From positions 1 to 64,000 of the forward strand of contig CAVYNB010000041.1 in the NCBI GenBank assembly GCA_963769745.1: a DNA stretch of 64,000 bases, in the 5' to 3' direction. This DNA is from JALORV01 sp963769745. Lineage in GTDB: Bacteria > Pseudomonadota > Gammaproteobacteria > Burkholderiales > Burkholderiaceae_F. Positions 43,637-53,056 of this stretch are shown piece by piece. The notes under the pieces were generated by a model that had not been told where the DNA came from, did not search any database, and saw only the letters and a list, made by a program, of their open reading frames with translations. The stretch's first letter is position 1. Each line of letters opens with the position of its first letter. The translations under genes and the position numbers were made by a program.

Positions 43637-45058
43637 ATGAGCAAGGCGTTTGACGAGATGTACGGGGAGGAGGCGCAGGTTCGCGAGCACTATCGCGAAT
43701 TCGGGCGCTGGCTTGCCGAGCAGAGCGGCGAGACGATGCGCAACAAGCGCGCCGAGGCCGACCTCGTCTTCCGCCGGGTCGGCATCACGTTTGCCGTCTA
43801 CGGCGAGCAGGACGAAGAGGGCAACGGGACGGAACGGCTGATCCCGTTCGATGTCGTCCCCCGCATCATTCCCGCGGCCGAATGGCGCCAGCTTGAAGCG
43901 GGCCTGCGCCAGCGCGTGCGCGCGCTGAATCAGTACATCCACGACGTCTACCATGATCAGGAGATCGTGCGGGCGGGGCGTATTCCGGCCGACGAGATCT
44001 TCCGCAATTCCCAGTACCGGCCGGAGATGCACGGTGTCGACGTGGCGAGCAACATCTACGCCCACATCGCCGGCATCGACGTGGTGCGTGCCGGCGCCGG
44101 CGAGTTCTACGTACTCGAGGACAATTTGCGCGTTCCCAGCGGTGTCTCGTACATGCTGGAGAACCGCAAGATGATGATGCGGCTTTTTCCCGAGCTTTTC
44201 GGGCGCAACCGGGTCGCGCCGGTCGCGCATTATCCGGACCTGCTGCTGGAAAACCTGCGCTCGGTGGCGCCAAAGGGTGTCGACGATCCCCTGGTCGTGC
44301 TGCTGACGCCGGGCATGCACAACTCGGCGTACTTCGAACATGCGTTCCTGGCGCAGCAGATGGGCATCGAGCTGGTCGAGGGTCAGGATCTCTTCGTGCA
44401 GGACAACAATGTCTACATGCGGACGACGCGCGGGCCTCAGCGGGTCGACGTGATCTATCGCCGCATCGACGACGACTTCATCGATCCGCTGACCTTCCGT
44501 CCTGACTCGCAGCTCGGCGTGCCCGGACTGCTCTCCGTGTACCGCGCGGGCCGGGTCACGCTCGCCAACGCCATCGGCACCGGCATCGCCGACGACAAGT
44601 CGATCTACGCCTACGTGCCGGACATGATCGACTTCTACCTCGGTGAGAAGCCGATCCTGAACAACGTCCCGACCTACCGTTGCCGGCGGCCGGATGACCT
44701 CGAGTACACGCTGGCGCACATGGCCGAGCTGGTCGTGAAGGAGGTCCACGGCGCGGGCGGCTACGGCATGCTGGTCGGGCCTGCGGCGGCGCGCAGCGAG
44801 ATCGAGGACTTCAGCCAACGCGTGCGCGCCAACCCGTCGAACTACATCGCCCAGCCGACGCTGGCCCTGTCGACCTGTCCGACCTATGTGGACAGCGGCA
44901 TTGCCCCGCGCCACATCGACCTGCGACCGTTCGTGCTGTCGGGATCCAACGTCACCATGGTTCCGGGCGGGTTGTGCCGCGTCGCTCTGCGCGAAGGCTC
45001 GCTCGTGGTGAACTCGTCGCAGGGCGGCGGCACGAAGGACACCTGGGTACTCGAATGA
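43637..45058 (+). CDS. Circularly permuted ATP-grasp protein of the Anbu cluster
   Basis: 473 residues of the circularly permuted type 2 ATP-grasp family (DUF404/DUF407-like). Motifs: LNQYIHDVYHDQEIVRAG, YVLEDNLRVPSGVSYMLENR, VVLLTPGMHNSAYFEHAFLA and the late block GGYGMLVGPAAA. These proteins are predicted amide ligases that join amino acids or peptides with ATP, and were described as partners of alpha-E, transglutaminase and Anbu proteins by comparative genomics. First gene of the block; its TGA overlaps the GGDEF start by one to four bases (ATGATG). Confidence 0.9.
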   Translation: MSKAFDEMYGEEAQVREHYREFGRWLAEQSGETMRNKRAEADLVFRRVGITFAVYGEQDEEGNGTERLIPFDVVPRIIPAAEWRQLEAGLRQRVRALNQYIHDVYHDQEIVRAGRIPADEIFRNSQYRPEMHGVDVASNIYAHIAGIDVVRAGAGEFYVLEDNLRVPSGVSYMLENRKMMMRLFPELFGRNRVAPVAHYPDLLLENLRSVAPKGVDDPLVVLLTPGMHNSAYFEHAFLAQQMGIELVEGQDLFVQDNNVYMRTTRGPQRVDVIYRRIDDDFIDPLTFRPDSQLGVPGLLSVYRAGRVTLANAIGTGIADDKSIYAYVPDMIDFYLGEKPILNNVPTYRCRRPDDLEYTLAHMAELVVKEVHGAGGYGMLVGPAAARSEIEDFSQRVRANPSNYIAQPTLALSTCPTYVDSGIAPRHIDLRPFVLSGSNVTMVPGGLCRVALREGSLVVNSSQGGGTKDTWVLE

Positions 45059-46752
45059 TGAAGCGCACTTCCGACCACCCTGCGGGCAGCGATGCGGCCG
45101 GCGGCGAGCCGACGGCCCGGCGCGTCACCGACCAGATCGATCCCTACGCGCTGATCGACCGGGCCGAACGGCTGCTGAACACCGATCCGCACGACGCGGT
45201 GATGTTCGCGTTGCGGGCGCAAAGTGTGGCGCGGGCGCGCGGGGCTGAATCGCTGATGGCCCGGGCGCACTATGTCGCCGGCGCCGCACTGACGCAGACC
45301 GGCGACTGGTCCGGAGCGATCCGGCAGTTGTCGCATGCAGAACATATCTATCGCGCGCAGAACGACATCACGTCGCAGTGCCAGGTCATCATGCAGCTCG
45401 CCGCGGCCTGCAGCGAGCTCGGCGAGTACCCCGAGGCACTCGACGGCTTTGCCCAGGCGGAACGCCTCGCACGCCAGCACAACGACCACGCCGCCGTACG
45501 CAAGGCACTGGTGCAGACATCGAGCGTGCACACGGTCCTCGGGGATTTCAGCGCGGCGCGCGAATGCCTGCGATCGGCGCTTGAATTGCCGTCGGGAACC
45601 GCGGCCGACGAGGGCATGGTGGTGCTGCAGTTCGGCCTGGTGGATGTCAACGAGGGCCTGAGGGCGGCGCTCGCCGGAGATGCGGCGACCGTGTCGCGTC
45701 GCATGGCCGAAGGCGAGGAGCACTTCGACGTGGCACTCGAACTGCTGTCAGGCACGACGGACCGGTCGACGACAATCGCTGCCCGCACCCAGAGGGGCGC
45801 GGCGCGCTGCTGGCTGGGGGATTTCGCCGGAGGGCTGGCCGACCTGGAAGAGGCCGGTGTCGAGGCAGCGCGCGGCGGCTTCCGCTTGCGTGAAGTGCAG
45901 GCGCGCCTCGAGCAGGGCTATCACCTGGTCGCCGCCGGTCGCGAGGCCGACGGACTGTCGCTGCTGCGCCCGGCCTTTCTGCAGGCGGAGGAACTCGGGG
46001 ACCTGCGCCGGCCGGCCGACATGCACGAACGACTGTCGGCCCTGTACGAGGCACGCACGGACTTCCAGCGCGCGCTTTTCCACCACAAGCGCTTCGTCGA
46101 GGTAAAGACACGGCTGGACGGGAAGCTGTCGACGCAGCGAGCGCGCTTGCACGAAGCGCGTGCCGAACTGGTGAAGCTGCGCACGCAGACGGCTGCGCTG
46201 CACGCACGTACACAGGATCTCGAGAAGTCCCGCTCGCGCCTGGAGCGGCTCGCGCTCGAGGACGAACTGACGGGCCTGGCGAACCGACGCGCCTTCACCA
46301 AGGAACTCGAGAACTGGTGCGGGCGCGCCCGCGCAGGCCAGCTCCGGTTCGGCCTGGTCGTGGCCGACATCGACGGCTTCAAGCAGATCAACGACAGTTA
46401 CTCCCACGTGACCGGTGACGTCGTGCTGCGCCAGCTCGGCAACGTGATCCGGGCCAACCTGCGCGACATGGACTTCGCGGCGCGGCTCGGCGGCGACGAG
46501 TTCGCGCTGCTGCTGGCCGACAGCGAGGGCGGCGCGGCGCGTACCGTGGTCGAGCGCATCCTGCAGGCGGTGCGCAACATGCCCTGGGGCCAGCTCGGCG
46601 AAGGGATGGCCGTGACGCTCAGCGTCGGGCTGTGCGAGTCGGCGGACTTCGGCGATTCGAGCGAACTCGTGCGGCGCGCCGACGAGGCGCTGTATGGCGC
46701 CAAGGACGCCGGCCGCGATCGGCTTCATCTGTGGAGCGCCGACCGTGCTTAG
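45055..46752 (+). CDS. TPR-GGDEF diguanylate cyclase in the Anbu cluster
   Basis: 565 residues from the first ATG of ATGATG (45055), overlapping the ATP-grasp stop. Residues about 30-370 are TPR-like helical repeats (QLAAACSELGEYPEALDGFAQ), then a coiled-coil linker of about 45 residues. The C-terminal GGDEF domain starts LEDELTGLANRRAF and has an intact RLGGDEFALLL catalytic loop, so it should make cyclic di-GMP. No clear I-site RxxD is visible; the residues before GGDEF are NLRDMDFAARL. A diguanylate cyclase between ATP-grasp and alpha-E genes is unusual. Confidence 0.88.
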   Translation: MMKRTSDHPAGSDAAGGEPTARRVTDQIDPYALIDRAERLLNTDPHDAVMFALRAQSVARARGAESLMARAHYVAGAALTQTGDWSGAIRQLSHAEHIYRAQNDITSQCQVIMQLAAACSELGEYPEALDGFAQAERLARQHNDHAAVRKALVQTSSVHTVLGDFSAARECLRSALELPSGTAADEGMVVLQFGLVDVNEGLRAALAGDAATVSRRMAEGEEHFDVALELLSGTTDRSTTIAARTQRGAARCWLGDFAGGLADLEEAGVEAARGGFRLREVQARLEQGYHLVAAGREADGLSLLRPAFLQAEELGDLRRPADMHERLSALYEARTDFQRALFHHKRFVEVKTRLDGKLSTQRARLHEARAELVKLRTQTAALHARTQDLEKSRSRLERLALEDELTGLANRRAFTKELENWCGRARAGQLRFGLVVADIDGFKQINDSYSHVTGDVVLRQLGNVIRANLRDMDFAARLGGDEFALLLADSEGGAARTVVERILQAVRNMPWGQLGEGMAVTLSVGLCESADFGDSSELVRRADEALYGAKDAGRDRLHLWSADRA

Positions 46753-47722
46753 CCGTACGGCCGACCACCTGTACTGGATGGCGCGGTACATCGAGCGCGC
46801 CGAGAACACGGCGCGCATGCTGGACGTGAATCTGACGACCAGTTTGCTGCCACAGTCGGTTCAGGCGGCCGAGAGCGGCTGGCGCGCAATGCTCAACATC
46901 TCCGAACTGCTGCCCCAGTTCGACGCCAAGTACCCGACGCTGTCGCCGCGCGAGGTGATCGACTTCATGGTGCGCGACCCCGGCAACAGTTCGTCGATCT
47001 ACTGCTGCCTGCAGGCGGCGCGCGAAAATGCGCGGGCCGTGCGCGGTTCGCTGACGACCGAAGTCTGGGAGACCCACAACGACACCTGGCTCGGCCTGCA
47101 GCCGTTACTGCGCGAGCGCAGGCTCGAGCGTGATCCGCAGGAATTCTTCGAGTGGGTCAAGTTCCGGTCGCATCTGTCGCGCGGCGTCACGATCGGCACG
47201 ATGCTCAAGGACGAGGCGTTCTATTTCATCCGTCTCGGCACCTTTCTCGAGCGCGCCGACAACACCGCGCGACTGCTGGACGTGAAGTATCACGGCGTGG
47301 TCCAGCCCGGCACGCTGTACACGAACGCCCGCGGCGAAGACGCGAACGAGCAGCATCTGGATTTCTATCACTGGACGGCCGTGCTGCGATCGGTGTCGGC
47401 ATTCGAGATCTATCGCAAGGTCTACCGCGATGTGATCACGCCCGCACGCATCGCCGCGCTTCTGATCCTGCGCGGGGACATGCCGCGTTCGCTGCTGTCG
47501 TGCGTGAACGAAGTCAGCCTCAATCTCGAGATGGTTCGCAACAGCCGTTCGGGGGAAACCGAGCGCCGCGCCGGGCTGCTGCGGGCCGAACTGCGATACG
47601 GCAGGATCGAGGACATCCTGGCCCGCGGCATCCACGAGTTCCTGACCTCGTTCCTGGAACGCGTCAACGATCTCGGTGGCCGCATCAGCCAGGACTTCCT
47701 GGTACCGCTGGTGGCGCACTGA
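46745..47722 (+). CDS. Alpha-E domain protein of the Anbu cluster
   Basis: 325 residues with a GTG start at 46745, eight bases inside the end of the GGDEF gene. It is an all-helical alpha-E (DUF403) protein: LSRTADHLYWMARYIERAENTARMLDVN at the start and a repeated motif FYFIRLGTFLERADNTARLLDVKYH in the middle. It always accompanies permuted ATP-grasp proteins and is thought to be a structural or substrate-handling partner. It ends 24 bases before the transglutaminase start. Confidence 0.92.
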   Translation: MLSRTADHLYWMARYIERAENTARMLDVNLTTSLLPQSVQAAESGWRAMLNISELLPQFDAKYPTLSPREVIDFMVRDPGNSSSIYCCLQAARENARAVRGSLTTEVWETHNDTWLGLQPLLRERRLERDPQEFFEWVKFRSHLSRGVTIGTMLKDEAFYFIRLGTFLERADNTARLLDVKYHGVVQPGTLYTNARGEDANEQHLDFYHWTAVLRSVSAFEIYRKVYRDVITPARIAALLILRGDMPRSLLSCVNEVSLNLEMVRNSRSGETERRAGLLRAELRYGRIEDILARGIHEFLTSFLERVNDLGGRISQDFLVPLVAH

Positions 47723-47746
47723 GTCCGCCGAGGTGTCGAGAAGCCC

Positions 47747-48587
47747 ATGCGCTACTGCATCGAACATCTGACCGACTACCGCTACACGCACGTGGCGGTC
47801 TCGACCCAGCAGACGTTGCGCCTGTCGCCGCGCATCGAGGCGCACCAGCGGGTCCTCGGCTGGAGGATCCGCGTGCCCGGGACACTGTCGGCCGCGAGCG
47901 ACGCGTACGGCAACCTGACCCACATGCACACGCTGCACAGCAAGCACGATCGTGTCCGCATCGAGGTCCAGGGCGAAGTCGAGCTCGATGCGCTGAACGA
48001 AGGCCGGCTCGCGGAGCGCGGTGAGCTGCCGCCACAGGTCTTCGTCGCCGTGACCCCGCTGACCGTTGCGGACGAGCGCCTTGCGGACTTCTCCCGTCGC
48101 CAGCTGAAGCGATCGACCGCGGCCGGAGTTCTCGAGTTTGCGCAGGCGGTGCGGGCGTCCATCGACTACGAGACCGGCACGACGCATGTGCGGACCACGG
48201 CGGCCCAGGCGCTGGCGCTGGGCCGCGGCGTCTGCCAGGACCATGCGCACGTGTTCATCGCAGGCTGCCGCGCGGCCGGTACTCCCGGCGCGCTATGTCT
48301 CCGGCTACTACTACAGTGAGCGGCACGCGACCCAGGTGGCGAGCCACGCGTGGGCTGATGCCTGGGTCTCCGACGGCTGGACTTCTATCGACATCACGCA
48401 TGCGTGCTTCGCGTCCGACGCCTTGTGCCGGCTCGCGATAGGACGCGATTACGACAGTGCGTCTCCCGTGCGCGGTGTGCGCGCCGGCGGAGGCGAAGAG
48501 GCCATGAAAGTCGCGCTCACGGTGCGGCGCGTGGCACAGACAGCGCAGGGCGCGCCGGATGCGCGCCCGGAAGAGGTGACCGCATGA
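47747..48587 (+). CDS. Transglutaminase-like protease of the Anbu cluster, one frameshift
   Basis: 279 residues when repaired. N-terminal beta domain (about 1-85, MRYCIEHLTDYRYTHVAVST), then the papain-like transglutaminase core with Cys in GVCQDHAHVFIAGCR, His in ASHAWADAW and Asp in GWTSIDITHA. One extra A at 48281 breaks the frame between AGCRAAG and PARYVSGYYYSE. In context GGTaCTCCCG, removing it restores GLPARYVSG, the family consensus. Without repair the protein lacks His and Asp. Its TGA overlaps the Anbu ATG (ATGA), supporting the repaired reading. Confidence 0.85.
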
Positions 48588-49459
48588 CGTATTGCATCGG
48601 AGTGCAGCTCGACGACGGGCTCGTGTTCCTGTCCGACTCGCGCACCAATGCGGGGGTGGATCACATCTCCACCTTCCGCAAGATGACTGTTTTCGAGCAT
48701 CCCGGCGAACGCCTGATGGTGCTGCTGAGCGCGGGCAACCTGGCAGTGACCCAGGCCGTACGGCAGATTGTCTGCGAGCGCGTCGGTCCGCACGATGACA
48801 GTGTCTGGAATGCCAAGACGATGTTCGAGGCCGTGCGTGTCGTCGGCGAGGCGATACGCGAAGTGCATCAGCGCGACGGCCAGGCACTCAAGGACGCCGG
48901 CATGGAGTTCAACTGCAGCTTCATTTTCGGCGGGCAGATCCGCGGCGAGCGGATGCGGCTGTTTCAGCTCTACTCCGCGGGCAACTTCATCGAGGCCACG
49001 CCGGAGAACGCGTACTTCCAGATCGGCGAGGCCAAGTACGGCAAGCCGATCATCGATCGTGTGATCTCGCCGTCGACCTCACTCGAGGAGGCGGCCAAGT
49101 GCGCGCTGATTTCGATGGACTCGACGCTGCGCTCCAACATCTCGGTCGGACTGCCGCTCGACCTGCTGGTCTACGAGCAAGGGGCGCTGCGCGTCACGAA
49201 GTTCGTGCAGATCGACCATCACAACCAGTACATGCAGATGATCCGCAACACCTGGGGCTCGAGGCTCAAGCAGGTGTTCCAGGAGATCCCCGATCCGACG
49301 TGGCGCGATGCCCAGAGCGACTCTGGCTCGCCGCGACTGGAGACCGAACCGACCCAGCCGCCGCGGGCACCGTTGCCGGCCAGTTTCGAAAGCGACTCGG
49401 CGGCCAATGTCGCCATGCAGCTGGTCGCCCAGAGCGGACCACGCACGGTGCCACGCTGA
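48584..49459 (+). CDS. Anbu, ancestral proteasome-like Ntn peptidase
   Basis: 291 residues from the ATG at 48584. The protein starts MTYCIGVQLDDGLVFLSDSR, so Met removal exposes T1 as the N-terminal nucleophile; D17 and K32 (numbered from T1) complete the classical triad. This is the Anbu (bacterial proteasome homolog, BPH-like) family, which forms open rings or helices rather than a closed barrel. The last about 60 residues are Pro/Ser-rich and may be disordered. Anbu typically lies in operon with ATP-grasp, alpha-E and transglutaminase genes, exactly as here. Confidence 0.93.
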   Translation: MTYCIGVQLDDGLVFLSDSRTNAGVDHISTFRKMTVFEHPGERLMVLLSAGNLAVTQAVRQIVCERVGPHDDSVWNAKTMFEAVRVVGEAIREVHQRDGQALKDAGMEFNCSFIFGGQIRGERMRLFQLYSAGNFIEATPENAYFQIGEAKYGKPIIDRVISPSTSLEEAAKCALISMDSTLRSNISVGLPLDLLVYEQGALRVTKFVQIDHHNQYMQMIRNTWGSRLKQVFQEIPDPTWRDAQSDSGSPRLETEPTQPPRAPLPASFESDSAANVAMQLVAQSGPRTVPR

Positions 49460-49568
49460 TCCCGGCGGCGAGCGTGAGACCCGCCCCGCACGCGCGCCTA
49501 TCCAGCATCACCGGCCGTATTGCTGACCCTATCGACGCCGGCGCGTCGAACCACTGAACGGAACGGCC

Positions 49569-52500
49569 GTGTCCATCCACGTCGCACTCAATCACGTCAC
49601 GCACTATCGCTACGACCGCCGCGTCACCCTGTCGCCGCAGGTGGTGCGCCTGCGTCCCGCGCCGCACTGTCGAACGCCGGTGCTGTCGTACTCGCTGCGT
49701 GTCGAGCCGGAACTGCACTTCATCAACTGGCAGCAGGATCCGTTCTGCGAACTACCTGGCGCGCCTGGTGTTCCCCGAGAAGACGACCGAGTTCAAGGTC
49801 ACGGTCGATGTCGTGGCGCAGATGGCGGTCTACAACCCGTTCGATTTCTTCCTCGAGCCCGGTGCAGAGTCCTTCCCCTTTGTCTACGAAGCGAATCTGC
49901 ACCACGATCTTCAGCCGTACCTCGTGCAGGAGCCGTTGACACCGCGCTTCAACGATTTTGTCGCCAGCGTCGACACGCGCGAACAGCGCACGATTGATTT
50001 CCTGGTCGCGCTGAACCAGCGTCTGCAGCACGAGATCCGCTACCTGATCCGGCTCGAACCGGGCGTACAGACGCCGGAACAGACGCTGAGCCTCGCCGCC
50101 GGTTCGTGCCGCGACACCGGGTGGCTGCTGGTGCAGGTGATGCGCCGGCTGGGCCTGGCCGCGCGCTTCGTGTCGGGCTACCTGATCCAGTTGACGCCGG
50201 ATGTGAAGGCGCTCGACGGTCCGTCCGGTACCGACCATGACTTCACCGACCTGCACGCCTGGTGCGAGGTCTATCTGCCGGGCGCCGGCTGGATCGGACT
50301 GGACCCGACGTCCGGCCTGCTGGCTGGCGAAGGGCATCTGCCGGTGGCCTGCACGCCGGAGCCCACCTCGGCGGCCCCGGTCAGCGGGATGGTCGAGGAC
50401 TGCGAAGTCGAGTTCGAGCACACGATGCGCATTGCGCGCATCTACGAAGCGCCGCGGGTCACCCGCCCCTACAGCGATGCGCAGTGGCAGTCGCTCGATG
50501 CGCTGGGGCAGAAGGTCGACGCCGAACTGCAGGCGCTGGACGTGCGTCTCACGCAGGGGGGTGAACCGACCTTCGTTTCGATCGACGATCGCGACGGCGC
50601 GGAGTGGAACACCTCCGCGCTCGGCCCGACCAAGCGCGGTTACGCGACCGAACTGCTGCTGCGGCTGAAGGAGCGCTACGGCGGCGGCGGCTTCCTGCAC
50701 TTCGGGCAGGGCAAGTGGTATCCCGGCGAACAGCTTCCGCGCTGGGCGCTTTCGGCCATCTGGCGCACGGATGGCGAGCCGTGCTGGAGCGATGCGGGAC
50801 TGTTTGCAGATGAGCGGTCGCCGTCGTCGTACACGACAGCGGATGCCGAGCGATTCATGCGCCGGCTGACACAGCGTCTCGGGATCGAGGCGAAGCACGT
50901 TCTGCCCGGCTACGAGGATCTCTTGTACTACCTCTGGCGCGAGCGAAGCTTGCCCGCGAACGTCGATCCCTTCGACTCGCGACTCGACGACGAACTCGAC
51001 CGCGCGAGGCTGCGTCGTGCATTCGAGCAGGGACTGGCGAATCCGATCGGTTACGCACTTCCGATCCGGCGCGAAGCGCCGCGAGGCGGTGGCGTGGCGC
51101 GGTGGGCCAGCAGCCAGTGGTTCCTGCGCGACGAGCGCATGTTCCTGATCCCGGGCGACTCGCCGATGGGCTATCGATTGCCGCTCGATTCGCTGCCCTG
51201 GGCAGAGCCGGAGGACCAGCCGTTTCCGGAAGAGCGCGACCCGTTCGCACCGCAAGCAGCGCTGCCGCTGCATGCCGACATCCGCTCCGAGTACGCGCCG
51301 CATGTGGTAGGCGGCGGATTCGCGGAAGGCGGCTCGGTGGCACTCCAGGCCGGTTTCGAACCCGAGCGCCTGGACGCTGCTGCGGGAAGTCTCGCCACAG
51401 TGGATCGGACGCCGCAGCGCTTCGAGTCGGCCGCCGGCATCACGCGCTCCACGTTGTGTGTGGAGGCGCGCGATCCGCGTCGTGCCAGCGGACCCACGGC
51501 CGAAGACAAGGACAAGCCGGCGGGAGTTCTTTATGTCTTCATGCCGCCGCTGGCGGCACTGGAGGATTACCTCGCCTTGCTGGCGGCGGTCGAGGCGACG
51601 GCGGCCGAACTGGGCGTGACGATCGTGCTCGAGGGTTATCCGCCGCCGCGCGATCCGCGCCTCAAGGTCCTGCAGATCACGCCGGATCCCGGTGTCATCG
51701 AAGTCAACATTCACCCGGCGGCGAACTGGACCGAACTGGTCGACCACACGGAGTTTCTGTACGAGGCGGCGCGTCTGTCACGGCTGTCGACCGAGAAATT
51801 CATGCTGGACGGACGGCATACGGGCACCGGCGGAGGCAATCACATCGTGATGGGCGGCGCGACGGCCGGCGACTCTCCATTCCTGCGGCGCCCGGACCTG
51901 CTCGGCAGCCTGCTTGCGTACTGGCACAACCACCCGTCACTGTCGTACCTGTTCTCGGGACTGTTCATCGGGCCGACCAGCCAGGCGCCGCGCGTGGATG
52001 AGGCGCGCAACGACCAGGTGTACGAACTGGAGATCGCGCTGGCGGAACTGCGCCGGCGCACCGGTGCGTCCGAGAGCGCACCGCCGTGGCTGGTCGATCG
52101 CGCCCTGCGCAACATCCTGATCGACGTGACCGGCAACACGCACCGTGCCGAGTTCTGCATCGACAAGCTGTACTCGCCCGACGGACCGACCGGGCGTCTC
52201 GGCCTGCTGGAAATGCGTGCGTTCGAGATGCCGCCGCACTGGCAGATGAGTCTCGCCCAGCAACTGCTGCTGCGCGCTTTGCTGGCGCGCTTCTGGCGCA
52301 CGCCCTACGAGACCCGGCTGACGCGCTGGGGCACTGAGCTGCACGACCGGTTCCTGCTGCCGACCTTCGTCGCGCTCGATTTCGAGGACGTGCTGGATGA
52401 ACTGTCGCAGGCCGGCTACCCGATGGAGCCGGCCTGGTTCGCGCCGCACTTCGAGTTTCGCTTCCCGCTGATTGGAGAATTGGCAGCACGCGATGTACGC

Positions 52501-53001
52501 CTGATCATCCGCGGTGCGCTCGAACCGTGGCACGTGATGGGCGAGGAGGGCGCTGCGGGCGGCACCGTGCGCTACGTCGACTCCTCGCTCGAACGCGTCG
52601 AGGTCAAGGTCCGCGGACTCAATGACAATCGACACGTCGTGACGGTCAACGGGCATCCGATTCCGATGAATCCGACCGGCGCCGCCGGCGAGTTTGTCGC
52701 GGGGGTGCGGTATCGCGCCTGGCAGCCGGCGTCGGCATTGCATCCGACCATCGGCGTGCATGCCCCGCTGACGTTCGATGTCGTCGACGCCTGGATGGGA
52801 CGATCCCTTGGCGGATGCCAGTATCACGTGGCGCATCCCGGCGGACGCAACTACGTCACCTTCCCGGTGAATGCCTACGAGGCGGAAAGCCGTCGCCTGG
52901 CGCGCTTCGTCGATACGGGCCATACACCTGGATCAATGGTGGTGGCAGCGCCTCAGCCGAATCCCGAGTTTCCGTTTACGCTCGACCTTCGTCGCGTGTA
53001 G
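49569..53001 (+). CDS. Giant transglutaminase-DUF2126 protein, one frameshift near the start
   Basis: About 1,143 residues when repaired. The first frame starts MSIHVALNHVTHYRYDRRVT (GTG at 49569). An extra T at 49746 shifts it; removing it gives QDPFANYLARLVFPEKTTEF and the long second frame to 53001. The transglutaminase core has Cys in AAGSCRDTGWLLV, His in DLHAWCEVYLP and Asp in WIGLDPTSG. Residues about 310 to the end form the DUF2126 region, a large alpha/beta domain (MPPLAALEDYLALL, HTGTGGGNHIVMGGATAGDS). Predicted peptide-modifying enzyme. Separated from Anbu by 109 bases without a clear terminator. Confidence 0.85.
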
Positions 53002-53056
53002 TCGCGTGCGTTCGCTGCGCACCTGACGCTCACCCGACTTAGATTTCGCCCAAGGC

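Noticed and set aside
49723..51747. 674-residue minus-strand open frame opposite the DUF2126 gene
   Set aside because: No conserved motif; composition typical of an antisense shadow.
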